Shown: positions 8,785 through 18,025 of the stretch, one piece after another
Position numbering within the stretch: position 1 is the stretch's first letter
Layout: every line of letters starts with the position of its first letter
Assembly: GCF_012396365.1 (NCBI RefSeq)
Contig: NZ_JAAXPG010000042.1
Location: 1 to 60,599 of the forward strand
Length of the DNA stretch: 60,599 bases
Reading direction: 5' to 3'
Source: Nocardiopsis alborubida
Lineage (GTDB): Bacteria; Actinomycetota; Actinomycetes; Streptosporangiales; Streptosporangiaceae
Position numbers and translations under genes: made by a program
The notes under the pieces: model-generated
Seen by the model: only the letters and a program-made list of their open reading frames with translations
What the model was told of the DNA's origin: nothing
Database searches by the model: none

Positions 8785-9231
8785 ATGGTTACCGGTGCCC
8801 TACCCCGCCCTGCCCGGCACACGACCGCGCTGCTGACCAGCGTGGTCCTGCTCGTCATCCTGTCCTTCCCCGTCGCCTCCGGCGGCGGGCAGCCGGCCGG
8901 GCCGCCCCTGCCGCCGCACGGCCTGCTCAGCGCCCCCGAGGGCGCCGCGGTCCCGTCGGCGGACCAGGAACGGGTGACCCCGCGCGAACGCGCGGACCTG
9001 GCCGAGAACCCGATGGTCACCGTCGGGCCGCCCGCCTCCACCTGCGACCACCGGTCGGTACTGCGCGACCTGCCCGACACCGTGCCCAGCAGCGCACTGC
9101 GCCTGGCGGTGTGGGACCAGCCCTGGTGGCCGCTCTCGCCCCCCGCGCCCGTTCCCGTCCCGGACCTGGACGCCCCCGGGGAGCTGCCGCCGACACGGGC
9201 TCCCCCTCCCACCGCGAACACCGCCATCTGA
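8785..9231 (+). CDS. Small exported or membrane-anchored protein of unknown function
   Basis: 148 residues, no family recognised. An N-terminal hydrophobic segment (TALLTSVVLLVILSFPVAS, about residues 14-32) looks like a signal peptide or anchor. The rest is polar and proline-rich with one Cys and two Trp in DQPWWPL. Codon usage fits the neighbourhood. The ATG at 8785 has an in-frame GTG nine bases upstream as an alternative. It lies between divergent metG and secDF and could be an accessory of either or of neither; no function is assigned. Confidence 0.55.
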   Translation: MVTGALPRPARHTTALLTSVVLLVILSFPVASGGGQPAGPPLPPHGLLSAPEGAAVPSADQERVTPRERADLAENPMVTVGPPASTCDHRSVLRDLPDTVPSSALRLAVWDQPWWPLSPPAPVPVPDLDAPGELPPTRAPPPTANTAI

Positions 9232-9307
9232 CCATCCCCGCGCGCACCCCCCTGTCTCCGGCGTGCGTCGGGATCACCCGTATTCGCAGTGAAGAGGTAC
9301 CAGGTCC

Positions 9308-11974
9308 TTGTCCAGTCAAACGGGAGCGGGCGCGCGTTGGATACGCGCCCTCATCTCCCTTCTCGTCATCCTCGTCGCGTTCGGCGCGGCGTGGTTCATC
9401 CCGCCGCGCCTGGGGCTCGACCTCAGCGGCGGCACACAGATCGTCCTGGAGACCCAGGACGGCCCCGAGGGCACGCCCGCCAACTCCGAGAACACCGACC
9501 AGGTCGTCGAGGTGCTGCGACAGCGCATCGACCGCCTGGGCGTGTCCGAGGCGACCATGTCGCGCTCGGGCGAGAACCGGATCATCGTCGAGCTGCCCGG
9601 TGTGCAGGACCCGGCGGAGGCCGCGCAGATCATCGGCCAGACCGCCCAGCTGTCCTTCCACCCGGTGCTGGGCGTGGGCCAGGCCGGCGGCCAGGGCGTG
9701 CAGGCGCCCGCCCCGGGCGACTCCGCCAACGCCCCGCAGGCCACCGCGGACGAGGCGCGCGCCCCGTCCGACGCCGCGGCCGAGGGCGGTGACGAGGCCG
9801 CCGAGGGCGGCGGCCAGGAGATGACGCAGGAGCAGCTCGAAGAGCTCATGGCGCAGCAGGGCGGCATGGGCGGCATGGGCGGCCAGCAGCCCCCCGCCGG
9901 GCCCAGCGCGGAGAACCCCGAGGACGTCGTGATGACGCTCCCCGACTCCGACGGCACCCAGCTCCAGCTCGGCGAGACCGCCATCAAGGGCGACCAGGTG
10001 GCCAGTGCCGAGGCCGCGCTGGACAGCGTCAACCGCGCGCAGTGGACGGTCAACGTCAACTTCCGCGGCGAGGGCGCCGACCAGTGGACCGCGCTGACCG
10101 CCGACGCCGCCTGCTACGACCAGGGCGACCCGCGCCGCCGCGTGGCCATCGTCCTGGACGGGCAGATCATCTCCGCCCCGGAGGTGAACCCGGAGTTCGC
10201 CTGCGACGTGGGCATGCCCGGCAACACCACCACCATCACCAGCCCCGACTTCACCAGTGAGACCGCCAACGACCTGGCCGTGCTGATCGAGGGCGGCTCG
10301 CTGCCGCTGCCGGTCACCGAGGTCCAGCGCCAGACGGTCGGCCCGACCCTGGGCGCCGAGGCCATCCAGGCCAGCGCCGTCGCCGCTCTCCTGGGCCTGG
10401 CCTTCACCACGCTCTACATCACGCTGGTCTACCGGCTGGTCGGCTTCCTGTCCGCCCTGGCCCTGGGCTTCTACACGCTCATCGCCTACGGCGCCCTGGT
10501 CGCCATCAACGCCACACTGACACTGCCGGGCCTGGCGGGCTTCGTGCTGGCGATCGGTATGGCCATCGACGCCAACGTGCTGATCTTCGAACGCACGCGC
10601 GAGGAACACCAACGCCAGGCCAAGCTCTACGAGGCCAACAAGTCCGCGGGGCTGCGGGACGCCACCGAGGACGAGGCCGCCAAGGCCGAGTCCGGGGTGC
10701 TCACCCGCAGGCGGCGCCGGGCGGTGCCGCCGAGCCTGGAGAAGGCGTTCGTCGTGGGCTCCCGAAAGGCGTGGAGCGCCGTCCTCGACACCAACATCAC
10801 CACGCTCATCGCCGCCGCCCTGCTGTTCTTCTTCGCCTCGGGCACCGTGCAGGGCTTCGGTGTGACCCTGAGCATCGGTACCCTCGTCTCGATGTTCTCC
10901 GCGCTGGTCATCGCGCGCGTGTTCGTCGAGTGGGCGGTGCGCCGCGCGGTCGTGCGCAAGCACCCGGCCGTCAGCGGCCTGAACCGCATCGGCGGCGTCC
11001 GCACCTGGCTGGTCGACAGGAACCCCGACCTCATGGGCCACCGCACCAAGGGTCTGATCGTGGCGGGTCTGATCGTGGCGGCCGCGGTCGCCGCGCCGCT
11101 GATCCGCGACACCAACCTCGGTGTGGAGTTCACCGGCGGCCGCGTGCTGGAGTACGAGGTCAGCAGCGGGGAGGGTGTCTCCGTCGACGAGGCCCGCTCG
11201 GTCATCTCCGCGCTGAACTTCCCCGGCTCGGACACGGCCGTGGTGCAGGAGTCCGGTGACGGCGACATCTCGGTGCGCACCGGCAGCATCTCCGACGACG
11301 ACGCGGCCAGGATCGCCGACGCCCTGGGCGAGCAGACCGGCGGCGTGGAACTGGTCAGCGACGAGCTGATCGGCCCGAGCATGGGCGACGAGCTGCGCAA
11401 CCGCGCGCTGATCGCCCTGGGCGCGGCCCTCGCGCTCCAGATGGTCTACCTGGCCTGGCGCTTCCGCTGGTCGTTCGGCGTGTCCACCATGCTGTCGCTG
11501 GCCTTCAACCTGGTCCTGGTGATCGGGCTGTTCATCTGGTTGGGCAAGCCGATCGACGGCGTGTTCCTCGCCGCGCTCCTGAGCGTCATCGGCTTTTCCG
11601 TCAACGACACGGTGGTGGTGTTCGACCGGGTGCGCGACGAGTGGGCCCGCGACGACAGGTCGAAGTTCTCCGAGATCGCCAACCGCGCGGTGCTCAACAC
11701 CCTGCCGCGTACCGTCAACACCTCGATCGGCGCGCTGATCATCCTGGGCTTCCTGACCTTCTTCGGCGGGTCCTCGCTCCAGGACTTCTCGATCGCCATG
11801 CTGGTGGGTCTGACGACGGGCGTCCTCTCGACGATCTTCGTCGCCGTCCCGCTGGCCATCTGGCTCCAGAAGTGGGACAGGACCGACCCGCCCCACGTGG
11901 TCAAGGAGCGCAAGGCCAAGCAGAAGGTGGCCGCCAAGGCCGCCCGCGAGGCCGACGACGGCGCCGTCGTCTAG
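9308..11974 (+). CDS. secDF: Protein translocase subunit SecDF (fused)
   Basis: 888 residues joining SecD and SecF in one chain. SecDF uses the proton gradient to help the Sec channel pull proteins across the membrane. The SecD half has a first membrane helix, the P1 motif LGLDLSGGTQIVLE near residue 40 and a large periplasmic region with an Ala/Gly/Gln-rich insertion (about residues 140-200). The SecF half starts near residue 560 with NLGVEFTGGRVLEYEV. Each half carries its six-helix bundle. Actinobacteria usually have separate secD and secF genes, so this is probably an additional fused copy. The start is TTG at 9308; there is no yajC or secF neighbour. Confidence 0.9.
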   Translation: MSSQTGAGARWIRALISLLVILVAFGAAWFIPPRLGLDLSGGTQIVLETQDGPEGTPANSENTDQVVEVLRQRIDRLGVSEATMSRSGENRIIVELPGVQDPAEAAQIIGQTAQLSFHPVLGVGQAGGQGVQAPAPGDSANAPQATADEARAPSDAAAEGGDEAAEGGGQEMTQEQLEELMAQQGGMGGMGGQQPPAGPSAENPEDVVMTLPDSDGTQLQLGETAIKGDQVASAEAALDSVNRAQWTVNVNFRGEGADQWTALTADAACYDQGDPRRRVAIVLDGQIISAPEVNPEFACDVGMPGNTTTITSPDFTSETANDLAVLIEGGSLPLPVTEVQRQTVGPTLGAEAIQASAVAALLGLAFTTLYITLVYRLVGFLSALALGFYTLIAYGALVAINATLTLPGLAGFVLAIGMAIDANVLIFERTREEHQRQAKLYEANKSAGLRDATEDEAAKAESGVLTRRRRRAVPPSLEKAFVVGSRKAWSAVLDTNITTLIAAALLFFFASGTVQGFGVTLSIGTLVSMFSALVIARVFVEWAVRRAVVRKHPAVSGLNRIGGVRTWLVDRNPDLMGHRTKGLIVAGLIVAAAVAAPLIRDTNLGVEFTGGRVLEYEVSSGEGVSVDEARSVISALNFPGSDTAVVQESGDGDISVRTGSISDDDAARIADALGEQTGGVELVSDELIGPSMGDELRNRALIALGAALALQMVYLAWRFRWSFGVSTMLSLAFNLVLVIGLFIWLGKPIDGVFLAALLSVIGFSVNDTVVVFDRVRDEWARDDRSKFSEIANRAVLNTLPRTVNTSIGALIILGFLTFFGGSSLQDFSIAMLVGLTTGVLSTIFVAVPLAIWLQKWDRTDPPHVVKERKAKQKVAAKAAREADDGAVV

Positions 11975-12067
11975 CGCCGCGCACGGGTTCCCGGCCGCGG
12001 GGCCGGGAAATCCGCCGCACCTCACACGGTCCGCCGCGCCGCCCCCGGGCGGTGCGGCGGACCGGAC

Positions 12068-12111
12068 GGGGGAAGGGCCCCGGGGACGTGCGTCCCCGGG
12101 GCCCTTCCCCC
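12068..12111. terminator. Bidirectional terminator between secDF and the AIM24 gene
   Basis: A perfect 21-base inverted repeat (12068-12088 and 12091-12111) with a two-base loop. It sits between convergent genes and has the composition of actinobacterial terminators without a long T-tract. It probably ends both transcripts. Confidence 0.85.
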
Positions 12112-12119
12112 GTTACGGG

Positions 12120-12782
12120 TCAGGCCGTCTGGGCCGCGACCGGCGCGCCCTCGGAAGCCTGCACCAGGACGAACCCCTGGCCCTCGAAGGAGAGCTGGAG
12201 CGCCTCGCCGCTGCCCCGGCCGATGAGCGCGCCCGCCTTGACCGTGCGGCGCACGCCCGTGCTCAGCGAGCTGGACCAGGCGACCGCGGAGTCGGTGTCC
12301 ACGAAGGTCGGCTGGTCGACGTTGATCAGCACCGGGGCGCCGTGGCAGGCGATGGCCACCCTGCCGCGGCCGCTGAAGACCGTGTTGAAGAGCCCCCCGG
12401 CGGCCATGCCGGCGCCCTCGACCCGGCGGATGTCCCAGTTCAGCCCGGCCTCGAAGGCGAGCACGTTGTCGCCGTTGACCGTGAGGTGGTCGTCCTCCAG
12501 GTCCACCAGGTGCACGTCCCAGGCGTCGCGGGCCAGGAACACGTCGCCGCGCCCGGACACCTTCATCAGCGGCAGCCCCTCGCCGGTGAAGGCCTTCTTG
12601 AAGAACTTGCTGACGCTGCCGGCCCCCTCGTAGGAGAAGCCGACCTGGCCCTGGTAGGCGACCATGGCGCCCTGCCTGGCGAAGAACTCACCGTTGAGGC
12701 CCACCCGGAGCATCTTGTGGTTCTGGAGGTGCATACCCGGCTGACTGGTCTCCTGGGCCTGCTGGAAGAGGTGGCTTCTCAT
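12120..12782 (-). CDS. AIM24 family protein
   Basis: 220 residues of the AIM24 (TRAP-like beta-helical) family, which is widespread in actinobacteria and of unresolved biochemical role; eukaryotic members act in mitochondrial biogenesis. Visible features are the family-typical glycine turns VSGRGDVFLA, GMAAGGLFNTVFSGRGRVAIA and VKAGALIGRGSGEALQLSFEG, and the absence of any signal peptide or membrane helix. ATG 12782 is the first methionine. It converges on secDF and shares the terminator hairpin. Family call is good, function unknown. Confidence 0.85.
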   Translation of the reverse strand: MRSHLFQQAQETSQPGMHLQNHKMLRVGLNGEFFARQGAMVAYQGQVGFSYEGAGSVSKFFKKAFTGEGLPLMKVSGRGDVFLARDAWDVHLVDLEDDHLTVNGDNVLAFEAGLNWDIRRVEGAGMAAGGLFNTVFSGRGRVAIACHGAPVLINVDQPTFVDTDSAVAWSSSLSTGVRRTVKAGALIGRGSGEALQLSFEGQGFVLVQASEGAPVAAQTA

Positions 12783-12870
12783 GAACGGTTCCCCATCGAC
12801 GGTCTGGCTGGTTCACCTGGTCAGACGCTCCAGAACCGGAAAGGTTCCGCCGCGGACCCGACGTTCTCGG

Positions 12871-13749
12871 TCAGTCGGCGGACACGATCCCGTGCACCAG
12901 GTCGTAGACCCGGCGTTTGGGGACCCCGAACTCCCTGGCCGCACGGGTGATCGCCTCCTTGCGGCGCACGCCCTCCTCCTCCAGGTCCGAGACCGCGGCG
13001 ACCAGGTCGGCGTCCCCGACCGTCCCGGGGCCGCGGCGGGCGCCCTCCACCACGAGGGAGATCTCGCCCCGCACGCCCTCGGCGGCCCAGGCCGCCAGCT
13101 CCCCGAGACCGCCCCGGCGCACCTCCTCGTAGGTCTTGGTCAGCTCCCTGCACACGGCGGCGCGCCGGTCGGCGCCGAAGGCCGCGGCCATCGCCTCCAG
13201 GGTGGCGGCGACGCGGTGGGGGCTCTCGAAGAACACCATCGTGCGGCGCTCGGCCGCCAGGTCGGCCAGGTACCCCGACAGGCCCTTGCGCGGCGGGAAG
13301 CCCTCGAAGCAGAAGCGGTCGGTGGGCAGGCCCGAGACCACGAGCGCCGTGGTGACGGCGGACGGCCCCGGGATGGCGGTCACCGGGATGCCCTCCCCCG
13401 CGCAGGCGGCGGCCAGCCGGTAGCCGGGGTCGGAGACCCCCGGCATCCCGGCGTCGGTGACGACGAGGACGTCGCTCCCCGCGCGCAGGTCGCCGAGCAG
13501 CTCGTCGGTGCGGCGGCTCTCGTTGGCGTCGTAGTAGGACACGACGCGGGCGCCCGCGTCCCCGCCCAGACGCACGTCCGCACGGGAGGCGAACTGGCGT
13601 AGCCTTCGGGTGTCCTCGGCCGCGATGACGCGGGCGCCCTCCAGGGCGCGCAGCAGCCTGGGCGGCGCGTCCTCCACGTTCCCGATGGGCACACCGGCGA
13701 GCGTCAGGGTTCCCGTCCCCCCACTCGTCCCAGCTCCACCCTCAACCAC
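12871..13749 (-). CDS. rsmI: 16S rRNA (cytidine(1402)-2'-O)-methyltransferase RsmI
   Basis: 292 residues of the tetrapyrrole-methylase-fold SAM-dependent methyltransferases. RsmI methylates the 2'-hydroxyl of C1402 in the ribosomal decoding centre. Characteristic segments: LAGVPIGNVEDAPPRLL at the N-terminus, VISAEDTR-like VIAAEDTRRLRQF, VTDAGMPGVSDPG and IPGPSAVTTALVVSGLP. The C-terminal helical segment LDLEEEGVRRKEAITRAAREF-type sequence corresponds to the usual family tail. GTG 13749 is the longest reasonable start; the conserved part begins about 14 residues in. It is the last gene before a stretch of probable mobile-element remains. Confidence 0.92.
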   Translation of the reverse strand: MVEGGAGTSGGTGTLTLAGVPIGNVEDAPPRLLRALEGARVIAAEDTRRLRQFASRADVRLGGDAGARVVSYYDANESRRTDELLGDLRAGSDVLVVTDAGMPGVSDPGYRLAAACAGEGIPVTAIPGPSAVTTALVVSGLPTDRFCFEGFPPRKGLSGYLADLAAERRTMVFFESPHRVAATLEAMAAAFGADRRAAVCRELTKTYEEVRRGGLGELAAWAAEGVRGEISLVVEGARRGPGTVGDADLVAAVSDLEEEGVRRKEAITRAAREFGVPKRRVYDLVHGIVSAD

Positions 13750-14417
13750 TGTGATCCCCGTCCTGTCGCGCTACGGTTGGCTCATCACGCCATCCGAAAC
13801 CTGGTTTCGTGGTCCGTCCGCAAAGGACGACCATCTCCGACCCCAACCTACGAGCCGAGGCAACGCGTTCCCCGCCTGAAGGCGGGTCCTTCGACCCCCG
13901 GGTCGAGGGCCTGGCGTTACCAGCACCAGCCAACACCAGGGAGGTGACCAGTTGGCTACGTTCCACGCGGGTGAGAAGACCCACCAGGCCGTGCCTCCTC
14001 GGCGGCCTGCTCCGGGACACGGGTCAGTGGTCACCTCCGGGGACGGGGACGGAACGGAGCACGGAGACCGCGTTCTCGTGGCAGCCGGTGTGGAACACGC
14101 ACGAGGGGGGACGCCCGGTGTCCCACCCGGTGCCGGGTACGTCACCCCCCTTCCCGTCAGGGCCGGGGGCCCGGCCCGAGCGGCCGTGCCGCCGGGCGCG
14201 CACGTGGGGACACACACCGGTCGTGTGGCGGTGCGCAGCAGCGGCACCGGCGGCGGGAGCGGCGGCCACACCCCGCGAATCCCGCACGGGCCGGCCAAGA
14301 CCTCATGGAAGAACCTGCGTCTGCTCCAGCGGGCGGACGGTTACGGCTACACCACCCAGAAGGAGGCAGGGGCTCCCTCCACCGCCTGAGGGCGGGAGTA
14401 TCCACCCCACACATCCG
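13750..14417. mobile_element. Gene-poor stretch, possible IS200/IS605-type relic
   Basis: About 670 bases without a convincing gene. Near both ends are matching stem-loops in the same orientation, CCCGCCTGAAGGCGGG (13871-13886) and CCGCCTGAGGGCGG (14382-14395), each with a TGAR loop. Similar hairpins flank IS200/IS605-type elements in actinomycetes and form part of the guide RNA of TnpB. Reading frames between them are low-complexity, though one ends in the basic tail KTSWKNLRLLQRADGYGY. A decayed element is a possibility, not a conclusion. A further palindrome lies at 13891-13906. Confidence 0.35.
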
Positions 14418-16052
14418 ATGACCACCACCGCACCCTTCTCCGAGGCAGAGCCCTCGCCCCCGCCGCGGTCGGCGCGGATCCGCGCCCGCTTCCTGCCCGT
14501 CAACCCCGCGCCCCGCTGGCTGGGCTGGCTGGGCGCCTTCGCCGTCGCGCTGTTCGCCGGAGCGCTGAGGTTCGTCAACCTCGGCCAGCCCGACCGGATC
14601 TACTTCGACGAGACCTACTACGCCAAGGACGCCTACGGGCTCTGGAACTTCGGCTACGAGCACGAGACCGTCGAGGAGCCCGTCGAGGCCGACGACCTGC
14701 TCGCCCAGGGGTACCAGGACATCTTCACCGGCGCGGGCGACTTCATCGTGCACCCGCCGGTGGGCAAGTGGATGATCGCCCTGGGTGACTGGCTGTGGTC
14801 GCTCCTGCCGTTCGGCACGACCATGACCCCCGAGGCCTGGCGGTTCGCCTCCGCCGTGGCCGGGGTGCTCTCGGTCCTCATCCTGGTGCGGCTGGCCACC
14901 CGGCTGACGCGCTCGGTGCTGCTGGGCTGCACGGCTGGGCTGATCATGGCGCTGGACGGCCTGCACTTCACGCTGAGCCGCATCGCCATGGTGGACATCT
15001 TCCTCACCCTGTGGATCCTGGCCGGGTTCGCGTGCCTGGTGATCGACCGGGACAGCACCCGGGAGCGGCTGGCCCGCCTGGCGGAGGCGGGAGTGGACCT
15101 GGCGTCGGTGGGCTGGCTGGGTATGCGCTGGTGGCGGCTGGCGGCCGGGCTGTGCTTCGGCCTGGCGGTGGGCACCAAGTGGTCGGCCCTGTTCTTCGTC
15201 GCGGCGTTCGGCCTGCTCACGGTGGCGTGGGACTACGGGGCCCGCAGCAGCGTCGGCCAGCGCCGCTTCTTCTGGCGGTGGCTGGGCATCGATGCCATCC
15301 CGGCGTTCGTGCAGACCGTGGTGGTCGCGGGGGTCGTCTACCTGGTCTCGTGGTCGGGGTGGCTGTTCACCCGCGGCGGCTACAACCGCGACTTCGCTGA
15401 CGGCTTCGTGCCCGAATGGGTGCCCGGCCTCCTGCGGGGGCCGGTGGAGGCGCTGTGGAGCCTGGCGGACTACCACCGGCGGATGATGACCTTCCACACC
15501 GACCTGACCAGCGACCACGCCTACATCTCCGCGCCGTGGGAATGGCTGGTCATGCGCACCCCGGTGATGTTCCACTACAACGGCGAGGTCGCCTCGTGCG
15601 ACACGGGCGACTGCGTCACCTCGGTGGTCTCCATCGGCACTCCGGTCATCTGGTGGTCCAGCCTGCTCGCGCTGGCGGTGATGCTCGGCTGGTGGGTGAC
15701 CTTCCGCGACTGGCGCGCCGGGGCGGTGCTGCTGGCCGCGGCCGCGGGGTGGCTGCCGTGGTTCGCCTACCCGGACCGGCCCATGTTCCTGTTCTACGCC
15801 GCTCCGCTGCTGCCCTTCCTGGTCCTGGCGATCGTGCTGGCGCTGGGCCTGGCGATGGGGGCCGGGGAGGACAGTCCGCGCTTCGCCCCCTACACACGTG
15901 CGGTGGGCGGCATCGTCTACGGCGTGGTCCTGCTGTTGATCGTGGCCAATTTCGCCTACTTCTACCCGGTGTTGTCGGCGTATCCGATCGACGAGGGGAT
16001 GTGGCGCGAACGCCTGTGGTTCGACGTGTGGATCTACGGCAACGGCGGTTAG
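14418..16052 (+). CDS. Dolichyl-phosphate-mannose--protein mannosyltransferase (PMT)
   Basis: 544 residues, a GT39-family membrane glycosyltransferase that transfers mannose from polyprenyl phosphate to Ser/Thr of exported proteins. About ten hydrophobic membrane segments are visible. The first loop carries the acidic catalytic motif IYFDETYYAKDAYG (near residues 60-73) typical of the family, and HPPVGKW follows in the same loop. ATG 14418 begins a short Pro/Arg-rich cytoplasmic tail before the first helix. O-mannosylation in actinomycetes acts together with Sec export. rsmI and pmt lying back to back is common in actinobacteria. Confidence 0.92.
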   Translation: MTTTAPFSEAEPSPPPRSARIRARFLPVNPAPRWLGWLGAFAVALFAGALRFVNLGQPDRIYFDETYYAKDAYGLWNFGYEHETVEEPVEADDLLAQGYQDIFTGAGDFIVHPPVGKWMIALGDWLWSLLPFGTTMTPEAWRFASAVAGVLSVLILVRLATRLTRSVLLGCTAGLIMALDGLHFTLSRIAMVDIFLTLWILAGFACLVIDRDSTRERLARLAEAGVDLASVGWLGMRWWRLAAGLCFGLAVGTKWSALFFVAAFGLLTVAWDYGARSSVGQRRFFWRWLGIDAIPAFVQTVVVAGVVYLVSWSGWLFTRGGYNRDFADGFVPEWVPGLLRGPVEALWSLADYHRRMMTFHTDLTSDHAYISAPWEWLVMRTPVMFHYNGEVASCDTGDCVTSVVSIGTPVIWWSSLLALAVMLGWWVTFRDWRAGAVLLAAAAGWLPWFAYPDRPMFLFYAAPLLPFLVLAIVLALGLAMGAGEDSPRFAPYTRAVGGIVYGVVLLLIVANFAYFYPVLSAYPIDEGMWRERLWFDVWIYGNGG

Positions 16053-16362
16053 CGAACGGCGCCCCGGCGTATCCGTGTTCGGACGCGCTCCATTAGTGGC
16101 CCGGCGGACGGAAATCAACAGTTTCGAGTAGCCGAAACAGGACAGGGAAAGAGCGCGATTCCCGCGTGGAAAGCCTCGGCAGGGCGGCACCCTCCCTGGT
16201 AATGTCAGCGACTGGTTGCTGTTGTAGTTTCCATGGATGCCCGGGGCGCCTCGCGGAACTTCACGTGGGCGCTCGTCGATGCGGGATTCACCCGCCGGTC
16301 AGGCGCCCGGCGGCCCGGGGCCAGCAGGGTGCGGCCCCGCAGTAGTCCCCAAGGGAGAGCAC
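16053..16362. other. Long leader region of the cold-shock gene
   Basis: 310 bases between the mannosyltransferase and the cold-shock gene. A short perfect hairpin GTTTCG-AGTAGC-CGAAAC at 16121-16138 may end the upstream transcript. The remaining bases contain GC-rich inverted repeats just before the ribosome site and probably form a structured 5' untranslated region, as is known for cold-shock genes. No gene seen. Confidence 0.5.
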
Positions 16363-16566
16363 ATGGCTCAGGGCACCGTGAAGTGGTTCAACTCTGAGAA
16401 GGGTTTCGGGTTCATCGCCGTCGAGGGCGGCCAGCCCGACGTGTTCGTCCACTACTCGGCGATCACGGGCACCGGCTTCCGGAACCTGGAAGAGGACCAG
16501 AAGGTCACCTTCGACATCATCCAGGGCCCCAAGGGCCCGCAGGCCGCTGACGTCAGAGCGGTCTAG
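16363..16566 (+). CDS. cspA: Cold-shock protein (CspA family)
   Basis: 67 residues forming one cold-shock OB-fold domain that binds single-stranded RNA and DNA. RNP1 is KGFGFI and RNP2 is VFVHYSAI, both intact, preceded by GTVKWFNSE. The ATG at 16363 has a good GGGAGA ribosome site about ten bases upstream. As a family, such proteins melt RNA structures and act as anti-terminators. The gene stands alone with long non-coding stretches on both sides. Confidence 0.95.
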   Translation: MAQGTVKWFNSEKGFGFIAVEGGQPDVFVHYSAITGTGFRNLEEDQKVTFDIIQGPKGPQAADVRAV

Positions 16567-16912
16567 AGTCGTCCTTTCCACGCGGTCGGCGGAATCCACG
16601 GTCGCCCGACGGCACCGTCCGCGTCCGCGTTCCCTTACTTACCGGCACACCCGAGCAGCCGGGACCGGGTGTCGTCCAACGACCTTCCCGGCCCCGAACC
16701 GGGGCGCTCCGCCCGACGGCCCGGTACCGGGCCCCGGAGCCGGGCCCGACCCCGGATGACACCGGGAACGCCTGCGTCCAGCCCTCCGCTCGTCGAGCGG
16801 GGGGCTGGTCCGCGTCCACCCCTCCGGACGGCCGGGGCAGGGTTACCCAAGCCCACCGATACCGGTTAACCTGCTTGAAGCCGGTCGGTACACCGAAGGA
16901 CTGAGGTCGCGC
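16567..16912. other. GC-rich intergenic region with inverted repeats
   Basis: About 345 bases between cspA and tatB. Several overlapping inverted repeats of the type GGCCCGGTACCGGGCC (around 16718-16733) could act as a terminator for cspA. A short AT-richer section ending at about 16865 probably holds the tatB promoter. I see no gene. Confidence 0.5.
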
Positions 16913-17221
16913 ATGTTCAACATCAGCGGAGGAGAGTTCGTCGTCCTCCTCCTGCTCGCGCTGCTGATCTTCGGCCCGGACCAGCTTCCCAAGGCGGCCC
17001 AGCAGGTGGGCAGGGTGCTGCGCCAACTGCGGACGATGGCCAACTCCGCCTCCAACGACATCCGGGAGGGCCTCGGCCCGGAGTTCAAGGACTTCGACGT
17101 GCAGGACCTCAACCCCCGGCGCTTCGTGCAGAAGCACTTCTGGGAGGAAGAGGAGCAGGAGAGCAAGCCGGTGGCCCGGCTGAACGGCAAGCGCCCTCCC
17201 TTCGACGACGAGGCCACCTGA
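16913..17221 (+). CDS. tatB: Sec-independent protein translocase protein TatB
   Basis: 102 residues. TatB forms the twin-arginine signal receptor together with TatC. One N-terminal membrane helix (FVVLLLLALLIFGPDQLP) is followed by the family hallmark FGPDxLP hinge, an amphipathic helix PKAAQQVGRVLRQLRTMANS and a charged tail including GPEFKDFDVQDLNPRRFVQKH, which is typical of actinobacterial TatB. TatA and TatC are not in the window, as is usual where these genes are scattered. ATG 16913 is clear. The window also contains a likely Tat substrate, the carbonic anhydrase. Confidence 0.9.
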   Translation: MFNISGGEFVVLLLLALLIFGPDQLPKAAQQVGRVLRQLRTMANSASNDIREGLGPEFKDFDVQDLNPRRFVQKHFWEEEEQESKPVARLNGKRPPFDDEAT

Positions 17222-17272
17222 CGCCGGCCCCGGCAGTGCCCCTCCCCCGCCCTCCGCTCCGGTCCCGCGGCC

Positions 17273-17875
17273 TCACCCCACGAGCATGAGCACGAACAGT
17301 GCCAGGCCCAGCAGGATCACCGAGCCGACGATGATCGCCGGGGATCCGAAGGCCAGGACCAGGACCTCCACCGCCAGCGCTCCGCCGAAGGCCCCGGCCA
17401 GCCAGGGCCAGCGCACGCCCGGCTCCCAGTCGTGACGGCGCTCGCGGTTGAGTGTGATCAGGAACGCGGCCCCGATGAGCAGCCAGAACACCAGGTGGGC
17501 GAGCGCGCGGGTCTGCGGATCGACGTAGTCGGCCATCCCGCCGACCACCATCACGTAGGTCGCCGTTCCCGCGAGCAGCCGCCAGTGCCCGCCGCCCCTG
17601 CGGGCGGGGATGACCTTGCGCCGGGCCGGAGTGGTGCGCCGGAAGCGCTCCGCCGCGACCGCGGGCTCCTCCTCCACCGGTTCGACCGTGGTCTCACGCG
17701 GCCCGGGAGGCGGGGGCTCCGGGGGCGGGGGCTCGTACCCCCCGACGGGTGCTGGTTCCTGCGGGGGCCGGGGGGCCTCCGCCAGGGGCACGGAGTCCTG
17801 CGGCGGGGTCGGGGGGTCCTGCGGCGGAAACTCCTCGGGGTGGTATCCGCCGGGGTACTTCGGGGAGTCGGACAC
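17273..17875 (-). CDS. Proline-rich N-terminal, four-helix membrane protein
   Basis: 200 residues, no family recognised. The first 90 residues are Pro/Glu-rich, cytoplasmic and disordered. The C-terminal half holds four hydrophobic helices (starting LLAGTATYVMVVGG, LAHLVFWLLIGAAFL, WLAGAFGGALAVEVLVLAF and IIVGSVILLGLALFVLML). GTG 17875 is chosen because AAGGGG lies six bases before it; GTG 17890 is an alternative. A possible leader-peptide and terminator arrangement lies upstream (18026-18149), so its expression may be attenuated. It converges on tatB. Confidence 0.65.
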   Translation of the reverse strand: MSDSPKYPGGYHPEEFPPQDPPTPPQDSVPLAEAPRPPQEPAPVGGYEPPPPEPPPPGPRETTVEPVEEEPAVAAERFRRTTPARRKVIPARRGGGHWRLLAGTATYVMVVGGMADYVDPQTRALAHLVFWLLIGAAFLITLNRERRHDWEPGVRWPWLAGAFGGALAVEVLVLAFGSPAIIVGSVILLGLALFVLMLVG

Positions 17876-18025
17876 GGTCCGCCCCTTCACGGTCGCGCGG
17901 TGGCCCCCTTTCGGGGCCGGTATCGGTGTCCGGATCCCTACCCGTTGCCGGGCCCGGTCAAATCACCGTTCCGGGGGCCTTCCGGCGGCGGTGCGGGCCG
18001 CGCGGGGACAGCGGGGACGAAGAAA

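Noticed and set aside
9017..12025. A 1002-codon minus-strand frame opposite secDF
   Set aside because: Composition is His/Gly/Gln-rich shadow sequence and the opposite strand encodes SecDF with clear motifs.
13952..14389. A 145-codon gene between rsmI and the mannosyltransferase
   Set aside because: Low-complexity Gly/Pro/Arg composition without recognisable fold; better explained as part of a decayed element.
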